Source of the DNA: Staphylococcus nepalensis
GTDB lineage: Bacteria; Bacillota; Bacilli; Staphylococcales; Staphylococcaceae
Reading direction: 5' to 3'
Length of the DNA stretch: 64,000 bases
Assembly (NCBI RefSeq): GCF_014635045.1
Contig: NZ_BMCF01000001.1
Span: 62,001 to 126,000, forward strand
The notes under the pieces are model-generated. The model had not been told where the DNA came from and made no database searches. It saw only the letters and a list, made by a program, of their open reading frames with translations. The translations under genes were made by a program, and so were the position numbers. Below, one piece after another: positions 1-8,811 of the stretch (position 1 is its first letter; each line of letters opens with the position of its first letter).

Positions 1-442
1 TAAAAAAGGGCGGCTTCACCCTATAATCAGGATCAGCAATATATAATAACTTCCATGTAGTCTTTTCACCTTTGGTATTTTCTCTATCCATCTCTATGGG
101 GCCGACAACCTCTATATTTTGGGCCTCTAAATTTTCTTTCAATTTAGATATATCCTGTGTTTGAAAGGCTATTGTTTTTAGACCTTGTTGATAATGGTCT
201 TGAACGATTTTCGAAGGAAAAGACACACGTCCTTCTTCACTCTTAATTATTTTTTGTAATGTTTCCGGTTTATAAACGTCTAATAATTCAATATATGCGT
301 TATTTAAATAAGCCAAACGATTATACGTGCCTAATCTATCGTGCTTTCCACCTTGATGTAATGTAAATATGTGGCCTGGGAATTTGAAATTATCTAACTG
401 TTGTACATAATGAACAATATGATCTAATTTTAAATCTTTCAT
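1..442 (-). CDS. VOC (glyoxalase-like) family protein, 3' part outside window
   Basis: The reverse strand is open from an ATG at 442 to the window edge, giving at least 147 residues that begin MKDLKLDHIVHYVQQLDNF. The LDHIVHYV start, the HQGGKHDRLGTYNRLAYL stretch and the YIELLDV segment fit the glyoxalase-like domain of the vicinal oxygen chelate superfamily. Such proteins bind a metal and act on small molecules, but the substrate cannot be read from sequence. The C-terminus lies outside the window, so this is a partial gene. The upstream gap of about 220 bases is shared with the divergent MarR gene and holds a cre-like palindrome. The family call is good; the function is unknown. Confidence 0.75.
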   Translation of the reverse strand, partial: MKDLKLDHIVHYVQQLDNFKFPGHIFTLHQGGKHDRLGTYNRLAYLNNAYIELLDVYKPETLQKIIKSEEGRVSFPSKIVQDHYQQGLKTIAFQTQDISKLKENLEAQNIEVVGPIEMDRENTKGEKTTWKLLYIADPDYRVKPPFF

Positions 443-554
443 GACTTATCCCCCTATTTCTTCTTTAGCTTTATCTTAACAAATTGTACATGTGTTTACT
501 TCTTATAACTCATTACCTCAATTTAAAATATTACATTTTCCTATCTTTCTATAC

Positions 555-566
555 GAAAACGTTTTC
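555..566. promoter_or_regulatory. cre-like palindrome GAAAACGTTTTC
   Basis: GAAAACGTTTTC is a perfect 12-base palindrome between the divergent VOC and MarR genes. It matches the core of the CcpA cre consensus, but the flanking bases are C and T rather than T and A. It lies 14 bases upstream of the predicted MarR -35 box. This could be a weak CcpA site or chance. Confidence 0.35.
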
Positions 567-579
567 TTTAAAATACGTA

Positions 580-643
580 TTGATTTTTCTCCATAAATAG
601 ATTAAAATATAATTTGTTCAAAATTAAGTTAGCTAAGCTAACT
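580..643 (+). promoter_or_regulatory. marR-MFS promoter with MarR-type operator
   Basis: TTGATT (580-585) and TAAAAT (603-608) are separated by 17 bases, a good sigma-A promoter. Just downstream, 627-643 is a perfect inverted repeat with 8-base arms around one central base (core GTTAGCT-A-AGCTAAC). A palindrome between the start of transcription and the RBS of a MarR gene is the classic place for autorepression. The assignment to this MarR protein is inferred from position. Confidence 0.65.
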
Positions 644-662
644 ATTTCGGAGGCACTCATTC

Positions 663-1097
663 ATGGAAAATAAATTTGTATTTGATAATATTATCGCCAT
701 TTATAGACCTTATACCAAACTTTTTCAACCTATTTTTGAAGAATTTGAACTCTATCCAGCACAATGGCTGGTATTAAAAGACATTTGTTACAATGCGCCA
801 ACCACTCTAGTACAAATTTCAAAACGACGCTCAATTGAAAAACCAACAGCTAGAAAAATTTTAAAAGTACTTTCTGAAAAATCCTTATTAACTGTTGAAT
901 CAGGCACAGACAAACGAGAAAAATGGCTCTCACTTTCTCAAGAAGGACAATCACTGTATAACAATATCAGTACTCGTGTAGATAAATTGCAAGACAAAAT
1001 TATTGAAAACACAGGCTTGTCAACGTCAGAACTTGAACATATTACCAAATCATTACAATCTATTCATGAACAAATTTTAGCAATGGAGGAATTTTAA
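663..1097 (+). CDS. MarR family transcriptional regulator
   Basis: This 144-residue protein has the usual MarR size and layout: N-terminal dimerisation helix, winged helix-turn-helix with a recognition helix around RRSIEKPTARKILKVL (about residues 56-71), a wing containing TDKREKWLSL, and a long C-terminal helix. MarR proteins repress efflux or stress genes and release DNA on binding small phenolic or hydrophobic compounds. The ATG at 663 follows a GGAGG RBS. The gene is followed after one base by an MFS transporter whose RBS lies in its last codons, so the two are cotranscribed. A perfect palindrome lies in the leader. The ligand is unknown. Confidence 0.88.
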   Translation: MENKFVFDNIIAIYRPYTKLFQPIFEEFELYPAQWLVLKDICYNAPTTLVQISKRRSIEKPTARKILKVLSEKSLLTVESGTDKREKWLSLSQEGQSLYNNISTRVDKLQDKIIENTGLSTSELEHITKSLQSIHEQILAMEEF

Positions 1098-1098
1098 A

Positions 1099-2307
1099 AT
1101 GAACCAAACAGCATCGACGAAGTCACCTATTTGGACAAAGAGTTTTAACATTAATTTTATTACAAACTTTTTAGTTTATTTATGTATGTATTTACTTATT
1201 GTTATTATTGCAAGTTATACGAAATCAGAATACCATGCATCAGATAGTATGGCTGGGCTTGTATCTGGTTTATTCATTATTGGATCATTAATAGGCCGCT
1301 TTATTACAGGTAAATATGTTAATAAAATCGGTCCTAAGCGCATTTTAATCATCGGTTTAATCTTATTAATTATCACTCAATTATTCTACTTTATCGAAGG
1401 CGCTTTAGCAGTGCTTATGTTTACAAGATTAGTTAATGGTATAGCTACTGGCGTTACGACAACTGCTACTGGAACAATCGCGGCATATACCACGCCACCA
1501 GAAAGAAAAAGTGAAGGGATTAGCCTATTCTCATTAAGTTTAGTTATTGGAGCTGCAATAGGCCCATTCTTCGGTCTTCTACTTATCAATACATTTCCTA
1601 TTCAATTATTATTTTTACTATGCTTATTATGTGGTATCGTAAGTTTTATTATTTCATTCTTTATTAAATTGAATATCGATTTAACAAGTGAAGTTGCTAT
1701 GCCCCAAAATGCTAAGAATAAGAAATTTGATATCAATCATTATATTGCAAAAGAAGCGCTGCCAGTTGCTATTATTATGCTACTTGCAGGATTATCTTAT
1801 TCATCTATACTGACATTTTTACAATTCTTTGCTCAAGAAATTAATTTAGTTACAATTTCTAGTTATTTCTTTATTTTCTATGCTATTGCTTCTTTAGTTA
1901 CACGACCAGTAGCTGGAAGAATGATGGACGATAAAAATGAAAATGTTGTAGCTTATCCAGCATTCATCTTTTTAATCCTTACATTCCTAACATTAAGTAT
2001 CACAAATAATAGTTGGTTACTTATACTTGCAGGATTATTCTTGGGGGCAGGCTACGGGAACATTTCATCATGTATGCAAGCAATCGCGATCAAAGTATCT
2101 CCACCAGCAAAATATGGTATTGCGACATCAACTTATTTTATCGGTTTAGACTTGGGTCTTGGATTTGGCCCGTATGTATTAGGTTTCGTAACTTCTGCTG
2201 TATCATTCGCACAGCTATACGCTATTATGGCAGTTTTAGTATTGATTACAGGTGTTATTTATTACTTTGTGCACGGTAAAAAAGTAAAACACACTAGTGC
2301 ATTTTAA
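1099..2307 (+). CDS. MFS efflux transporter (DHA1-like)
   Basis: The 402-residue protein has about 12 hydrophobic segments and the MFS motif A region GRFITGKYVNKIGPKR (about residues 70-85). A second copy of the pattern, TRPVAGRMMDDKNEN, starts the second half, as expected for the duplicated six-helix architecture. A charged loop near residue 200 separates the halves. Coupling to a MarR regulator points to drug or toxic-compound export by proton antiport. The start at 1099 uses the GGAGG overlapping the end of marR. It could instead carry a metabolite; the substrate is not visible. Confidence 0.85.
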   Translation: MNQTASTKSPIWTKSFNINFITNFLVYLCMYLLIVIIASYTKSEYHASDSMAGLVSGLFIIGSLIGRFITGKYVNKIGPKRILIIGLILLIITQLFYFIEGALAVLMFTRLVNGIATGVTTTATGTIAAYTTPPERKSEGISLFSLSLVIGAAIGPFFGLLLINTFPIQLLFLLCLLCGIVSFIISFFIKLNIDLTSEVAMPQNAKNKKFDINHYIAKEALPVAIIMLLAGLSYSSILTFLQFFAQEINLVTISSYFFIFYAIASLVTRPVAGRMMDDKNENVVAYPAFIFLILTFLTLSITNNSWLLILAGLFLGAGYGNISSCMQAIAIKVSPPAKYGIATSTYFIGLDLGLGFGPYVLGFVTSAVSFAQLYAIMAVLVLITGVIYYFVHGKKVKHTSAF

Positions 2308-2370
2308 TATTTGATATAAACGATAAATTACAAAGAGTTCACAGTGTACTTAAATGATATTTTATATATA

Positions 2371-2420
2371 AATACCCCCTCAAACTTTTCATTTTTCAAT
2401 GGTTACTTCGAGGGGGTATT
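2371..2420. terminator. Hairpin downstream of the MFS gene
   Basis: AATACCCCCTC (2371-2381) and GAGGGGGTATT (2410-2420) form a perfect 11-bp stem with a 28-base loop. No clear U-run follows on the plus strand, so it is not a textbook intrinsic terminator. It may terminate the marR-MFS transcript or stabilise its 3' end. The rest of 2308-2627 shows no convincing gene. Confidence 0.5.
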
Positions 2421-2627
2421 CTTATCGGTAGTTTTTATGACCACAAAACGTATGTCATGCTTGAGTTTGCATTCATCATATTCTACGGTTTCAAAAAAAC
2501 ATACAACCAACATTTTATATTGCTTTATAAATAAATCATTTTAAATATCAAAATGCAAATGCCTTTATAGCACTTGGTTAGTCTCAATTAAATGTAGATG
2601 GTAAGCCTTTGACTTTTAATTTGCCTG

Positions 2628-2975
2628 TTAAGCAACTTTTATATTTTCTATTTCCTTAATAATATCATCAATTTGCTTCGCTTGTGCTTCTGTATAATAG
2701 TAAAATACTTGCCTTTCATCGGTTTCTGAACGTACCTTTGAAATCAATTCTTTTTTATAAATTTTTCTTATAATAACGTCTATTTTACTCGTGTCCCATA
2801 ACATTTCAAAATGTAGCGTGTCTCTCAATTCTTTTCCACTAATTTTATTTGCTTCATATACTTTAAATAACACCACAAATTCTTCAATAGACAAACGATG
2901 CACTGACTTTAACCAATGCTTCAATTGGCTTAAAGCTCTTTCAGATGTAATATAATATGCTGCTTTACTTTCCAT
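2628..2975 (-). CDS. sarV: SarV-like staphylococcal accessory regulator
   Basis: The start is taken at the ATG at 2975, which has GAGGAGG about nine bases upstream. A longer frame to 3005 has no better RBS. The resulting 115-residue protein is a single-domain SarA-family winged helix. It has the hallmark [13 protein letters not shown] wing near the C-terminus and the [13 protein letters not shown] helix near the middle. As recalled, S. aureus SarV is about 116 residues and lies next to moaA, exactly as here. In S. aureus SarV influences autolysis and virulence genes under SarA and MgrA control. The role here is inferred by orthology. Confidence 0.85.
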   Translation of the reverse strand: MESKAAYYITSERALSQLKHWLKSVHRLSIEEFVVLFKVYEANKISGKELRDTLHFEMLWDTSKIDVIIRKIYKKELISKVRSETDERQVFYYYTEAQAKQIDDIIKEIENIKVA

Positions 2976-3481
2976 AAATATGGCCTCCTCATGGTTTATT
3001 ATCATTGTTAGTATTGGCTTTATATAATGAATAAGCTTTTTAAATATTATATAACACTTTCTTCATTAAATCTATTATTTTTAAAGAAACAGATAAATAA
3101 ATTTTACTATTGGAAAATATTTATATAGTTACATATGATTATAGTAATCATTTTCTATTGTTCGTTATCTTTAATCATTAAAAAATTACTTATGTATAAT
3201 ACATTATCTTGCAAATCTATCATTCCTCACTTTTGAACTTATTTTACATAAAACATGATTTAAAATGATAATAAAAAAAGAGCAGGGAAAAATCAACATT
3301 CAAAATTTGATTTCTCTCCTACTCCTATTAAGCTCATAATTAGAATTAATAGCTTCACACATCTTTGTAAAAGACACACTCATCTACCTTGGTTTTAACG
3401 CTTTGTATGAATATTTTTATTAACTATTATTATCAAAAACTGGTTGTTTCCATTCGATAACTAGATGTGCTTTGATTGTTA
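2976..3481. other. sarV-moaA intergenic region
   Basis: No gene is supported here. The stretch holds the upstream region of sarV, very AT-rich, and the terminator of the moeA-moaA operon at 3275-3329. No clear operator was recognised. Confidence 0.6.
3275..3329 (-). terminator. Terminator of the moeA-to-moaA operon
   Basis: Read on the minus strand, GAGTAGGAGAGAAATCAA and TTGATTTTTCCCTGCTC form an imperfect stem followed by seven Ts. It lies about 150 bases beyond the moaA stop codon. It belongs to the dispersed GAGCRGGACAGAAATC hairpin family seen elsewhere in the window. Confidence 0.75.
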
Positions 3482-4504
3482 TTAGCCACCAATATAATTC
3501 ATATTTATTTTTTTACGTTTTCTATTGGCCACAGTTTGTGCCGTACGCTCATCTGAATATCTATCATCTCTAATGTTCCATAGCGCTTTAAACTGTTCAA
3601 ACAGTGCGTCATCTGACACTCCAGAACGCATAAACGATTTTACATTAAATCCATCTACCGTACTAAAAAGGCAACCATAAAACTTACCATCAGATGATAA
3701 CCTTGCACGTGTACATGTAGAACAGAAAGATTCAGATACACTTGTAATAAGCCCAAATTTAGCGCCATTATCTTTATGACGATAGTATTTTGCAACTTCG
3801 CCAAAATACTTAGGCTCAACAGGTTCAATATCAAATGCGGACTCAATCATATTTAACATTTCATCTTTTGTAACTACTTTACTAAAGTCCCAACCATTAT
3901 CATTTCCGACATCCATAAATTCAATAAAACGTATTTCAATATCTTTATCTTTAAAATATTGTATCATAGGCAAAATTTGGTCGTCGTTCACGCCTTTTTG
4001 AACAACAACATTCACTTTCACATGAAATCCTATTGAAACAGCATAATCTATTTGTTGCAAAATCGTAGAAGCCTTAATATTTCGGTTGTTTATAGCTTGG
4101 AATACTTTATCGTCAATCGCATCTAGACTTACATTAATACGTCGTAAACCTGCATCATATAAATTTTGACCATGTTTTTTTAATAACAAACCATTTGTGG
4201 TTAAACCTATATCTTCTATACCTTCCAATTGATTTAACTCATATATTAATTTATATAAATCTCTTCTTAATAAAGGTTCTCCACCTGTAATCCGTATTTT
4301 TTTAACACCTAATCGTGTATAAACTTTAGCGATACGCACCATTTCATCAAACGTGAGTAATTCGTCTTTAGGTAAGAAAACAAAATCATCACCGAAAATT
4401 TCTTTCGGCATGCAATAATCACAGCGGAAATTGCAACGATCTGTAACTGACAATCTTAAATCTCGAATTGGACGGCCAAGTTTATCAGTTATTTGTTCTA
4501 CCAT
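3482..4504 (-). CDS. moaA: GTP 3',8-cyclase MoaA
   Basis: MoaA is a radical SAM enzyme converting GTP to 3',8-cyclo-GTP, the first step of molybdenum cofactor synthesis. The radical SAM CxxxCxxC motif is visible as Cys24, Cys28 and Cys31 in [10 protein letters not shown]. The second MoaA-specific [4Fe-4S] site is the CSTC...C cluster near residue 265-280, and the protein ends in the conserved Gly-Gly that MoaA inserts into its active site. Length (340) is normal. An AAGGGGG RBS precedes the ATG. It is the last gene of the operon moeA-mobB-moaE-moaD-mobA-moaA. Confidence 0.97.
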   Translation of the reverse strand: MVEQITDKLGRPIRDLRLSVTDRCNFRCDYCMPKEIFGDDFVFLPKDELLTFDEMVRIAKVYTRLGVKKIRITGGEPLLRRDLYKLIYELNQLEGIEDIGLTTNGLLLKKHGQNLYDAGLRRINVSLDAIDDKVFQAINNRNIKASTILQQIDYAVSIGFHVKVNVVVQKGVNDDQILPMIQYFKDKDIEIRFIEFMDVGNDNGWDFSKVVTKDEMLNMIESAFDIEPVEPKYFGEVAKYYRHKDNGAKFGLITSVSESFCSTCTRARLSSDGKFYGCLFSTVDGFNVKSFMRSGVSDDALFEQFKALWNIRDDRYSDERTAQTVANRKRKKINMNYIGG

Positions 4505-4517
4505 AATATAAGCCCCC

Positions 4518-5126
4518 TTAGCTATTCATAATGTCATGGTGTAAATCTTCTAAATCTTGTTGATAATTTATATTTTTGTACCAATAATTAGATGAATCTA
4601 TTTCATGTACATCTAACCAATCACATTTAACTTTAGAATAGACATTTTTAAGGCTATAATCACCTGAATCCAAAGCTGTTTCTATAGTAGGCAGTGTCTG
4701 TGGACTATAAAATGCCATCGTAGGGATTGGCATACCCTTTTCTTGGAAACCGGCAATATTGAGTTGGTCTTCAATCAAATGTTCAATCATAAATTGATAC
4801 AATTTACTTATTGCTTTTTGCGTAATCATGGGTGTATCTACAGATATTACAAAGAAAAGTGTTTCATCTGTATGTTGTCGCATCACTGAATAAATACCAG
4901 CCATTGGACCTTTATCTTTGTTTTCAGCATCATCAATAGCAATATTAGGATAATCAAATTGTGGTGCTAATGTTTCATTGGTGCTTATAATAATTTCATT
5001 GAACAAGTTTGTTCCTTCTAACACTTCTATAATTCGCTTATAAAACATCTGCGAATTAATTTGTGCAAAAGCTTTTGGTTTACCGAATCTCTCTGATTGT
5101 CCTCCGGCAAGTATAATCGCTTTCAT
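4518..5126 (-). CDS. mobA: Molybdenum cofactor guanylyltransferase MobA
   Basis: MobA transfers GMP from GTP to molybdopterin to make the bis-MGD form used by formate dehydrogenase. The N-terminal nucleotide-binding loop [14 protein letters not shown] is intact and SVDTPM carries the metal-binding Asp. The ATG at 5126 (202 residues) is preferred over an upstream GTG at 5144, because the GGAGG at 5138-5142 lies inside the longer frame and upstream of the ATG. The RBS sits within the end of moaD, so translation is probably coupled. It lies 13 bases before moaA. Confidence 0.95.
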   Translation of the reverse strand: MKAIILAGGQSERFGKPKAFAQINSQMFYKRIIEVLEGTNLFNEIIISTNETLAPQFDYPNIAIDDAENKDKGPMAGIYSVMRQHTDETLFFVISVDTPMITQKAISKLYQFMIEHLIEDQLNIAGFQEKGMPIPTMAFYSPQTLPTIETALDSGDYSLKNVYSKVKCDWLDVHEIDSSNYWYKNINYQQDLEDLHHDIMNS

Positions 5127-5133
5127 TTTCTTA

Positions 5134-5367
5134 TTAACCTCCACTAACTGGTGGTATCAACGCGATAGTGTCATTAGGCTGTACTATGTCATCGCCTTTG
5201 ACAAATTCCTCATTGACCGCTACTTGAAATTGTTTATCACTGATACCAGGATAACGTTTAAATAAATCTGTCAAAAACTCATCTACAGTAATATCATAAC
5301 TCAAATCAATGTCTTCTGATGTTTTTGCTAAAATCTCTTTTATTTCTGCAAAATACAACACTTTCAT
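5134..5367 (-). CDS. moaD: Molybdopterin synthase sulfur carrier MoaD
   Basis: MoaD is the small ubiquitin-like subunit of molybdopterin synthase. The 77-residue protein ends in PPVSGG; the C-terminal Gly-Gly is adenylated by MoeB and converted to a thiocarboxylate. Its ATG overlaps the moaE stop codon by four bases (ATGA type), indicating coupled synthesis of the two subunits. Size and beta-grasp pattern are typical. Confidence 0.96.
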   Translation of the reverse strand: MKVLYFAEIKEILAKTSEDIDLSYDITVDEFLTDLFKRYPGISDKQFQVAVNEEFVKGDDIVQPNDTIALIPPVSGG

Positions 5368-5816
5368 ATCTTATCCCCTCCCATTGCATCCTCATGGTAA
5401 CCATGTTGGTGACCTTGCCATTCAGCGCCATCTTCCCAAATTTCTTTTTTCCAAATCGGCACTACTTCTTTAATTCTTTCAATTGCATATTCATTTGCTT
5501 GATAGGCGTCTTTACGATGTGGGGAAGAAACACTTATCAGGACTGCAATATCTGATATTGCTAACGGTCCAATCCTGTGGACTATAGCAGTTTGTGTACC
5601 AGGCCATTTTCGTGAAATCTCATCACCTATTTGAGCCAATTTTTTTTCAGCCATAGGGATATAAGCTTCATATTCTAGATACTCGGTCTTAACTCCTTTA
5701 GTCCATTCTCGTACATGCCCAGTAAAAATAACCACTGCGCCTTGATGTTCATTGAGTACATATTGACGATATTGCTCTGTTTGTATAGGCACGTTTGTGA
5801 CTTCAAATTGCTTCAT
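5364..5816 (-). CDS. moaE: Molybdopterin synthase catalytic subunit MoaE
   Basis: MoaE receives two sulfurs from MoaD to turn cyclic pyranopterin monophosphate into molybdopterin. The 150-residue length is standard. Family features include GHVREWTKGV, HRIGPLAISDIAVLISVSSPHRKDA in pieces, and the lysine-rich active-site stretch PIWKKEIW. The gene follows mobB with no gap (TAA directly before ATG) and overlaps moaD by four bases. Confidence 0.96.
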   Translation of the reverse strand: MKQFEVTNVPIQTEQYRQYVLNEHQGAVVIFTGHVREWTKGVKTEYLEYEAYIPMAEKKLAQIGDEISRKWPGTQTAIVHRIGPLAISDIAVLISVSSPHRKDAYQANEYAIERIKEVVPIWKKEIWEDGAEWQGHQHGYHEDAMGGDKI

Positions 5817-6302
5817 TTAATCCATTCCTTTTACGTTAACAAAAGATAATAACCACTGCTCAAATTTTTGCATCGCTAATGGCTGTTCTATATTAATGTC
5901 GTACTTAATATTTGATAATTCACTTAAGTATTTATAATCAATATCATCACGATATACAACTACTTTACTGTATTTTGCTTCTTTAAAACCTTCTACTATA
6001 ACGATATCATTATCTATTGTAACAGATTTGGCTATAATTTCATCAAGCCTTTGATTTTCGTAACGCGTCACAGTTTGCTGAAAATGATGCCCCTGTACAA
6101 TACTTTGATCTGCGCCAGCGTTAAAATGTCTCATATGATCAACTGTATTTGTTTGCAATGCAATATCAGAATGCCCTTTGTCCTTGCCACCGTGATGTTT
6201 TATGGTTGCCACACGCATACCATGAGATTTTAATATTTCAACCGCATAAGTCATGAGTGTTGTTTTCCCTGAATTTTTATAACCTACAATTTGCAAGATC
6301 AT
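5817..6302 (-). CDS. mobB: Molybdopterin-guanine dinucleotide biosynthesis adaptor MobB
   Basis: MobB is a P-loop GTPase that assists MobA in forming MGD. The Walker A motif GYKNSGKTTL lies at residues 7-16, and the family-typical KHHGG and VEGFKEAKY motifs follow. Length 161 is normal. It overlaps the moeA end by four bases and abuts moaE, so it is inside the operon. The presence of both MobA and MobB implies that MGD-type enzymes are made, which fits the formate dehydrogenase at 41.7 kb. Confidence 0.95.
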   Translation of the reverse strand: MILQIVGYKNSGKTTLMTYAVEILKSHGMRVATIKHHGGKDKGHSDIALQTNTVDHMRHFNAGADQSIVQGHHFQQTVTRYENQRLDEIIAKSVTIDNDIVIVEGFKEAKYSKVVVYRDDIDYKYLSELSNIKYDINIEQPLAMQKFEQWLLSFVNVKGMD

Positions 6303-7558
6303 AATGTACTATCCAATTCATAAGCTTGAGATTCAGTTAAAATCACATTCACAGTATGCCCTTTTTGGTAGCCTCTTGTACCACTTGGCAACATAATCAT
6401 CGCGTTACTGTGGGCAATAGCTACAACCGCACCAGATTTGTTGAATCCTGAAGGTCTGACGGTCATTTCTTTACCGTTAAAAGTAACTGTTGCTCGAATA
6501 AATCTCGTGAATGGGTTGGGTTTTTTAAAGTCTTCCATGAGTGTCGCTTGGACGATTTGCGGATAAATAGCTTTAGCACCCATCATATGTTGTATTGCAG
6601 GTTTAACGTATAATTCAAAACCAGTGAAACAAGCAGAAGGATTGCCAGATAAACCAAATAAATATTTACCATTAGCAACTGCTACTGTCGTTACACTTCC
6701 CGGTCTCATTGCAATCTTATTAAACAATACTTCAGCATTGATAGCTTCATAAATCTGTGGCAAATAATCAAAGTCTCCTACAGAAACACCTCCAGTTGTA
6801 ACCACAATGTCATGATTAGCCAATGCTTGACTTACAACTTCGATACTACTGTCTAAATCATCTTGCTGAATTTTATAAGTGTTAACCTTTAATTCATGTT
6901 TTTTTGCCAATGCTGTTATCATTGGTCCATTGGAATTTCGAATTTTTCCAGGTTCTAACGCATCACTGACTTCTAACAATTCACTACCGGTCGCAATAAT
7001 GGCGACGCTAGGTTTTTCATAAACTGGGACTTGTGTATAACCATATGTCGCTAAAACAGCTATAGCGCCTGGATTAATCTGTTGCCCTTTTTCTAACACT
7101 ACATCTCCGACTTGTGTTTCTTCACCTTTTAATGAAACATTCTCATTTACGTTAAACGATTTCCTTATTGAAAACTCCTGATTACCTTCTATCGTTTGCT
7201 CAAGCATCACAATTGCGTCAGCGCCTTTAGGTATTTCTGCACCTGTCATAATACGCACTGCTTCAAACTCACCAACTTTTTTATTTGAAACCGAACCTGC
7301 GCCTATGTGATCAATAACTTGGAATGTAATCCGATTATCACCACTTGCGCCTTCTGTATCAATACTTCTTAACGCAAAACCATCGTACGGCGATTTATGA
7401 AATCTTGGTATCTCATGTGTAGCCACAATATCTTCAGCTAAAATGTGATTTAAGCTGTCCTCTAAAGCTAATGTTTTTACATCCATAAAAATAGCTTGAT
7501 TAACCACACGTTTAATGGCTTCACTCACTGGAATTGGATTTCTTTTCTCAACAGACAT
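6299..7558 (-). CDS. moeA: Molybdopterin molybdenumtransferase MoeA
   Basis: MoeA inserts molybdate into adenylylated molybdopterin. The protein (419 residues from the ATG at 7558; a GTG one codon earlier is possible) has the KSPYDGFALRS region, the MTGAEIPKGADAIV segment and the MoCF-binding domain with TTGGVSVGDFD and GLSGNPSACF. A GGAG lies nine bases before the ATG. It is the first gene of the minus-strand operon and diverges from moaC across about 60 bases. Confidence 0.95.
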   Translation of the reverse strand: MSVEKRNPIPVSEAIKRVVNQAIFMDVKTLALEDSLNHILAEDIVATHEIPRFHKSPYDGFALRSIDTEGASGDNRITFQVIDHIGAGSVSNKKVGEFEAVRIMTGAEIPKGADAIVMLEQTIEGNQEFSIRKSFNVNENVSLKGEETQVGDVVLEKGQQINPGAIAVLATYGYTQVPVYEKPSVAIIATGSELLEVSDALEPGKIRNSNGPMITALAKKHELKVNTYKIQQDDLDSSIEVVSQALANHDIVVTTGGVSVGDFDYLPQIYEAINAEVLFNKIAMRPGSVTTVAVANGKYLFGLSGNPSACFTGFELYVKPAIQHMMGAKAIYPQIVQATLMEDFKKPNPFTRFIRATVTFNGKEMTVRPSGFNKSGAVVAIAHSNAMIMLPSGTRGYQKGHTVNVILTESQAYELDSTL

Positions 7559-7621
7559 CACAATCTACTCCTTATAATTTATAATTTCGTGATATACTAG
7601 AACTCGATTAGGAGGGATATT

Positions 7622-8101
7622 TTGACTGAATTCACACATATTAATGAACAAGGTAATGCAAAAATGGTAGACGTTTCTGATAAAAATATAACAAAACGTT
7701 CTGCTATTGCGCACTCAAGCATTACTGTAAATTCAGATATTTATCAACAAATCGTTGATCATACGAACCAAAAAGGCAATGTACTCAACACCGCTCAAAT
7801 CGCTGGTATTATGGCGGCTAAAAATACTTCAGATATTATACCGATGTGTCATCCACTACCTCTAACTGGCATTGATGTCACTTTTGACTGGCAAGCAAAC
7901 AAACAAACTTACACACTCAATATCCAGGCTACCGTGTCTACTACTGGAAAGACTGGTGTGGAAATGGAAGCACTTACGGCAGCTTCAGCTGTGGCGCTTA
8001 CTGTATATGATATGACAAAAGCTTTAGATAAAGGAATGGTCATCGGCGAAACTTATCTTCTTTCTAAAACTGGTGGCAAATCAGGTGATTATAAAAGATA
8101 A
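7622..8101 (+). CDS. moaC: Cyclic pyranopterin monophosphate synthase MoaC
   Basis: MoaC converts 3',8-cyclo-GTP from MoaA to cyclic pyranopterin monophosphate. The catalytic region [11 protein letters not shown] is intact, as is the [12 protein letters not shown] segment; 159 residues is usual. The start is a TTG at 7622 with a strong AGGAGGG RBS seven bases upstream. It is alone on the plus strand and divergent from moeA; a TATACT -10 lies near 7593. A hairpin downstream separates it from the convergent moaB. Confidence 0.95.
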   Translation: MTEFTHINEQGNAKMVDVSDKNITKRSAIAHSSITVNSDIYQQIVDHTNQKGNVLNTAQIAGIMAAKNTSDIIPMCHPLPLTGIDVTFDWQANKQTYTLNIQATVSTTGKTGVEMEALTAASAVALTVYDMTKALDKGMVIGETYLLSKTGGKSGDYKR

Positions 8102-8245
8102 TCATTAGCATCTCATATTATATAAAAATAGCATTCGAGACATCAAAGATAACTTCATCTCAAATATAGTACGGCCACTAGAAGATGACAGAAACAAAAG
8201 CAAGCTTATATTAAACACTTTCTCTAGTCATGGTTTTATGATTGC

Positions 8246-8298
8246 CGGGGCGAGACAATGAAAGCATTTTATAATGATGCTCCATGTCCCGCCCTATT
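8246..8298. terminator. Convergent terminator between moaC and moaB
   Basis: GGGGCGAGACA (8247-8257) pairs with TGTCCCGCCC (8285-8294), with an inner AGCAT/ATGCT stem, and TATTTT follows on the plus strand. It lies between the convergent moaC and moaB ends and resembles the dispersed hairpin family. Confidence 0.7.
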
Positions 8299-8799
8299 TT
8301 ATTTAGTAATTTCTTGTACTAAATGGTTTAATTCTGGTTTGATTAGTTTGTTTAAAGCTAATTTTACGGCACCAGTAGAGCCAGGTATACTAAAAATTAA
8401 TTTGTCATTCACAGTGCCTGCAATCGCACGAGACAACAAGGCACGCGTACCTACATCTTCGGTGTAGCTAAGGTATCTAAACAATTCTCCGAAACCTTCT
8501 ATTTCTTTTGTGATCAAACTTGAGACCGCTTCAATCGTAACATCTCGTTGTGCGATACCAGTACCACCTGTAGTGATCACAACATCAATATCTTCTAATA
8601 ACCAACGCTCTATTTGTTGGATGATAGCTGTTTGTTCATCTTCCACAATTTTATAATGCGCTTTTGAAATAGTAACGTTTAAAGAAGATAGTAGCTCTAT
8701 AACTAATCTACCACCTTTATCTGTTTCATAATCTCTTGTATCAGAAACCGTTAACACAGCGCATTTAATATCTCTATCTAGCTTTACATTAGTATGCAT
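8299..8799 (-). CDS. moaB: MoaB/Mog family molybdenum cofactor protein
   Basis: This 166-residue MoCF-fold protein has the [17 protein letters not shown] start and [13 protein letters not shown] loop that bind molybdopterin. The family adenylylates molybdopterin before MoeA-mediated metal insertion. A GGTGAGG RBS precedes the ATG. It lies 12 bases downstream of moeB and is probably cotranscribed. Whether it is catalytically the Mog step or a non-essential MoaB is not decided by the sequence. Confidence 0.92.
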   Translation of the reverse strand: MHTNVKLDRDIKCAVLTVSDTRDYETDKGGRLVIELLSSLNVTISKAHYKIVEDEQTAIIQQIERWLLEDIDVVITTGGTGIAQRDVTIEAVSSLITKEIEGFGELFRYLSYTEDVGTRALLSRAIAGTVNDKLIFSIPGSTGAVKLALNKLIKPELNHLVQEITK

Positions 8800-8811
8800 A
8801 ATGCCTCACCT

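Noticed and set aside
2344-2544. 66-codon open frame after the MFS gene
   Set aside because: It runs straight through the perfect hairpin at 2371-2420, has no RBS, and its product has no plausible composition pattern.
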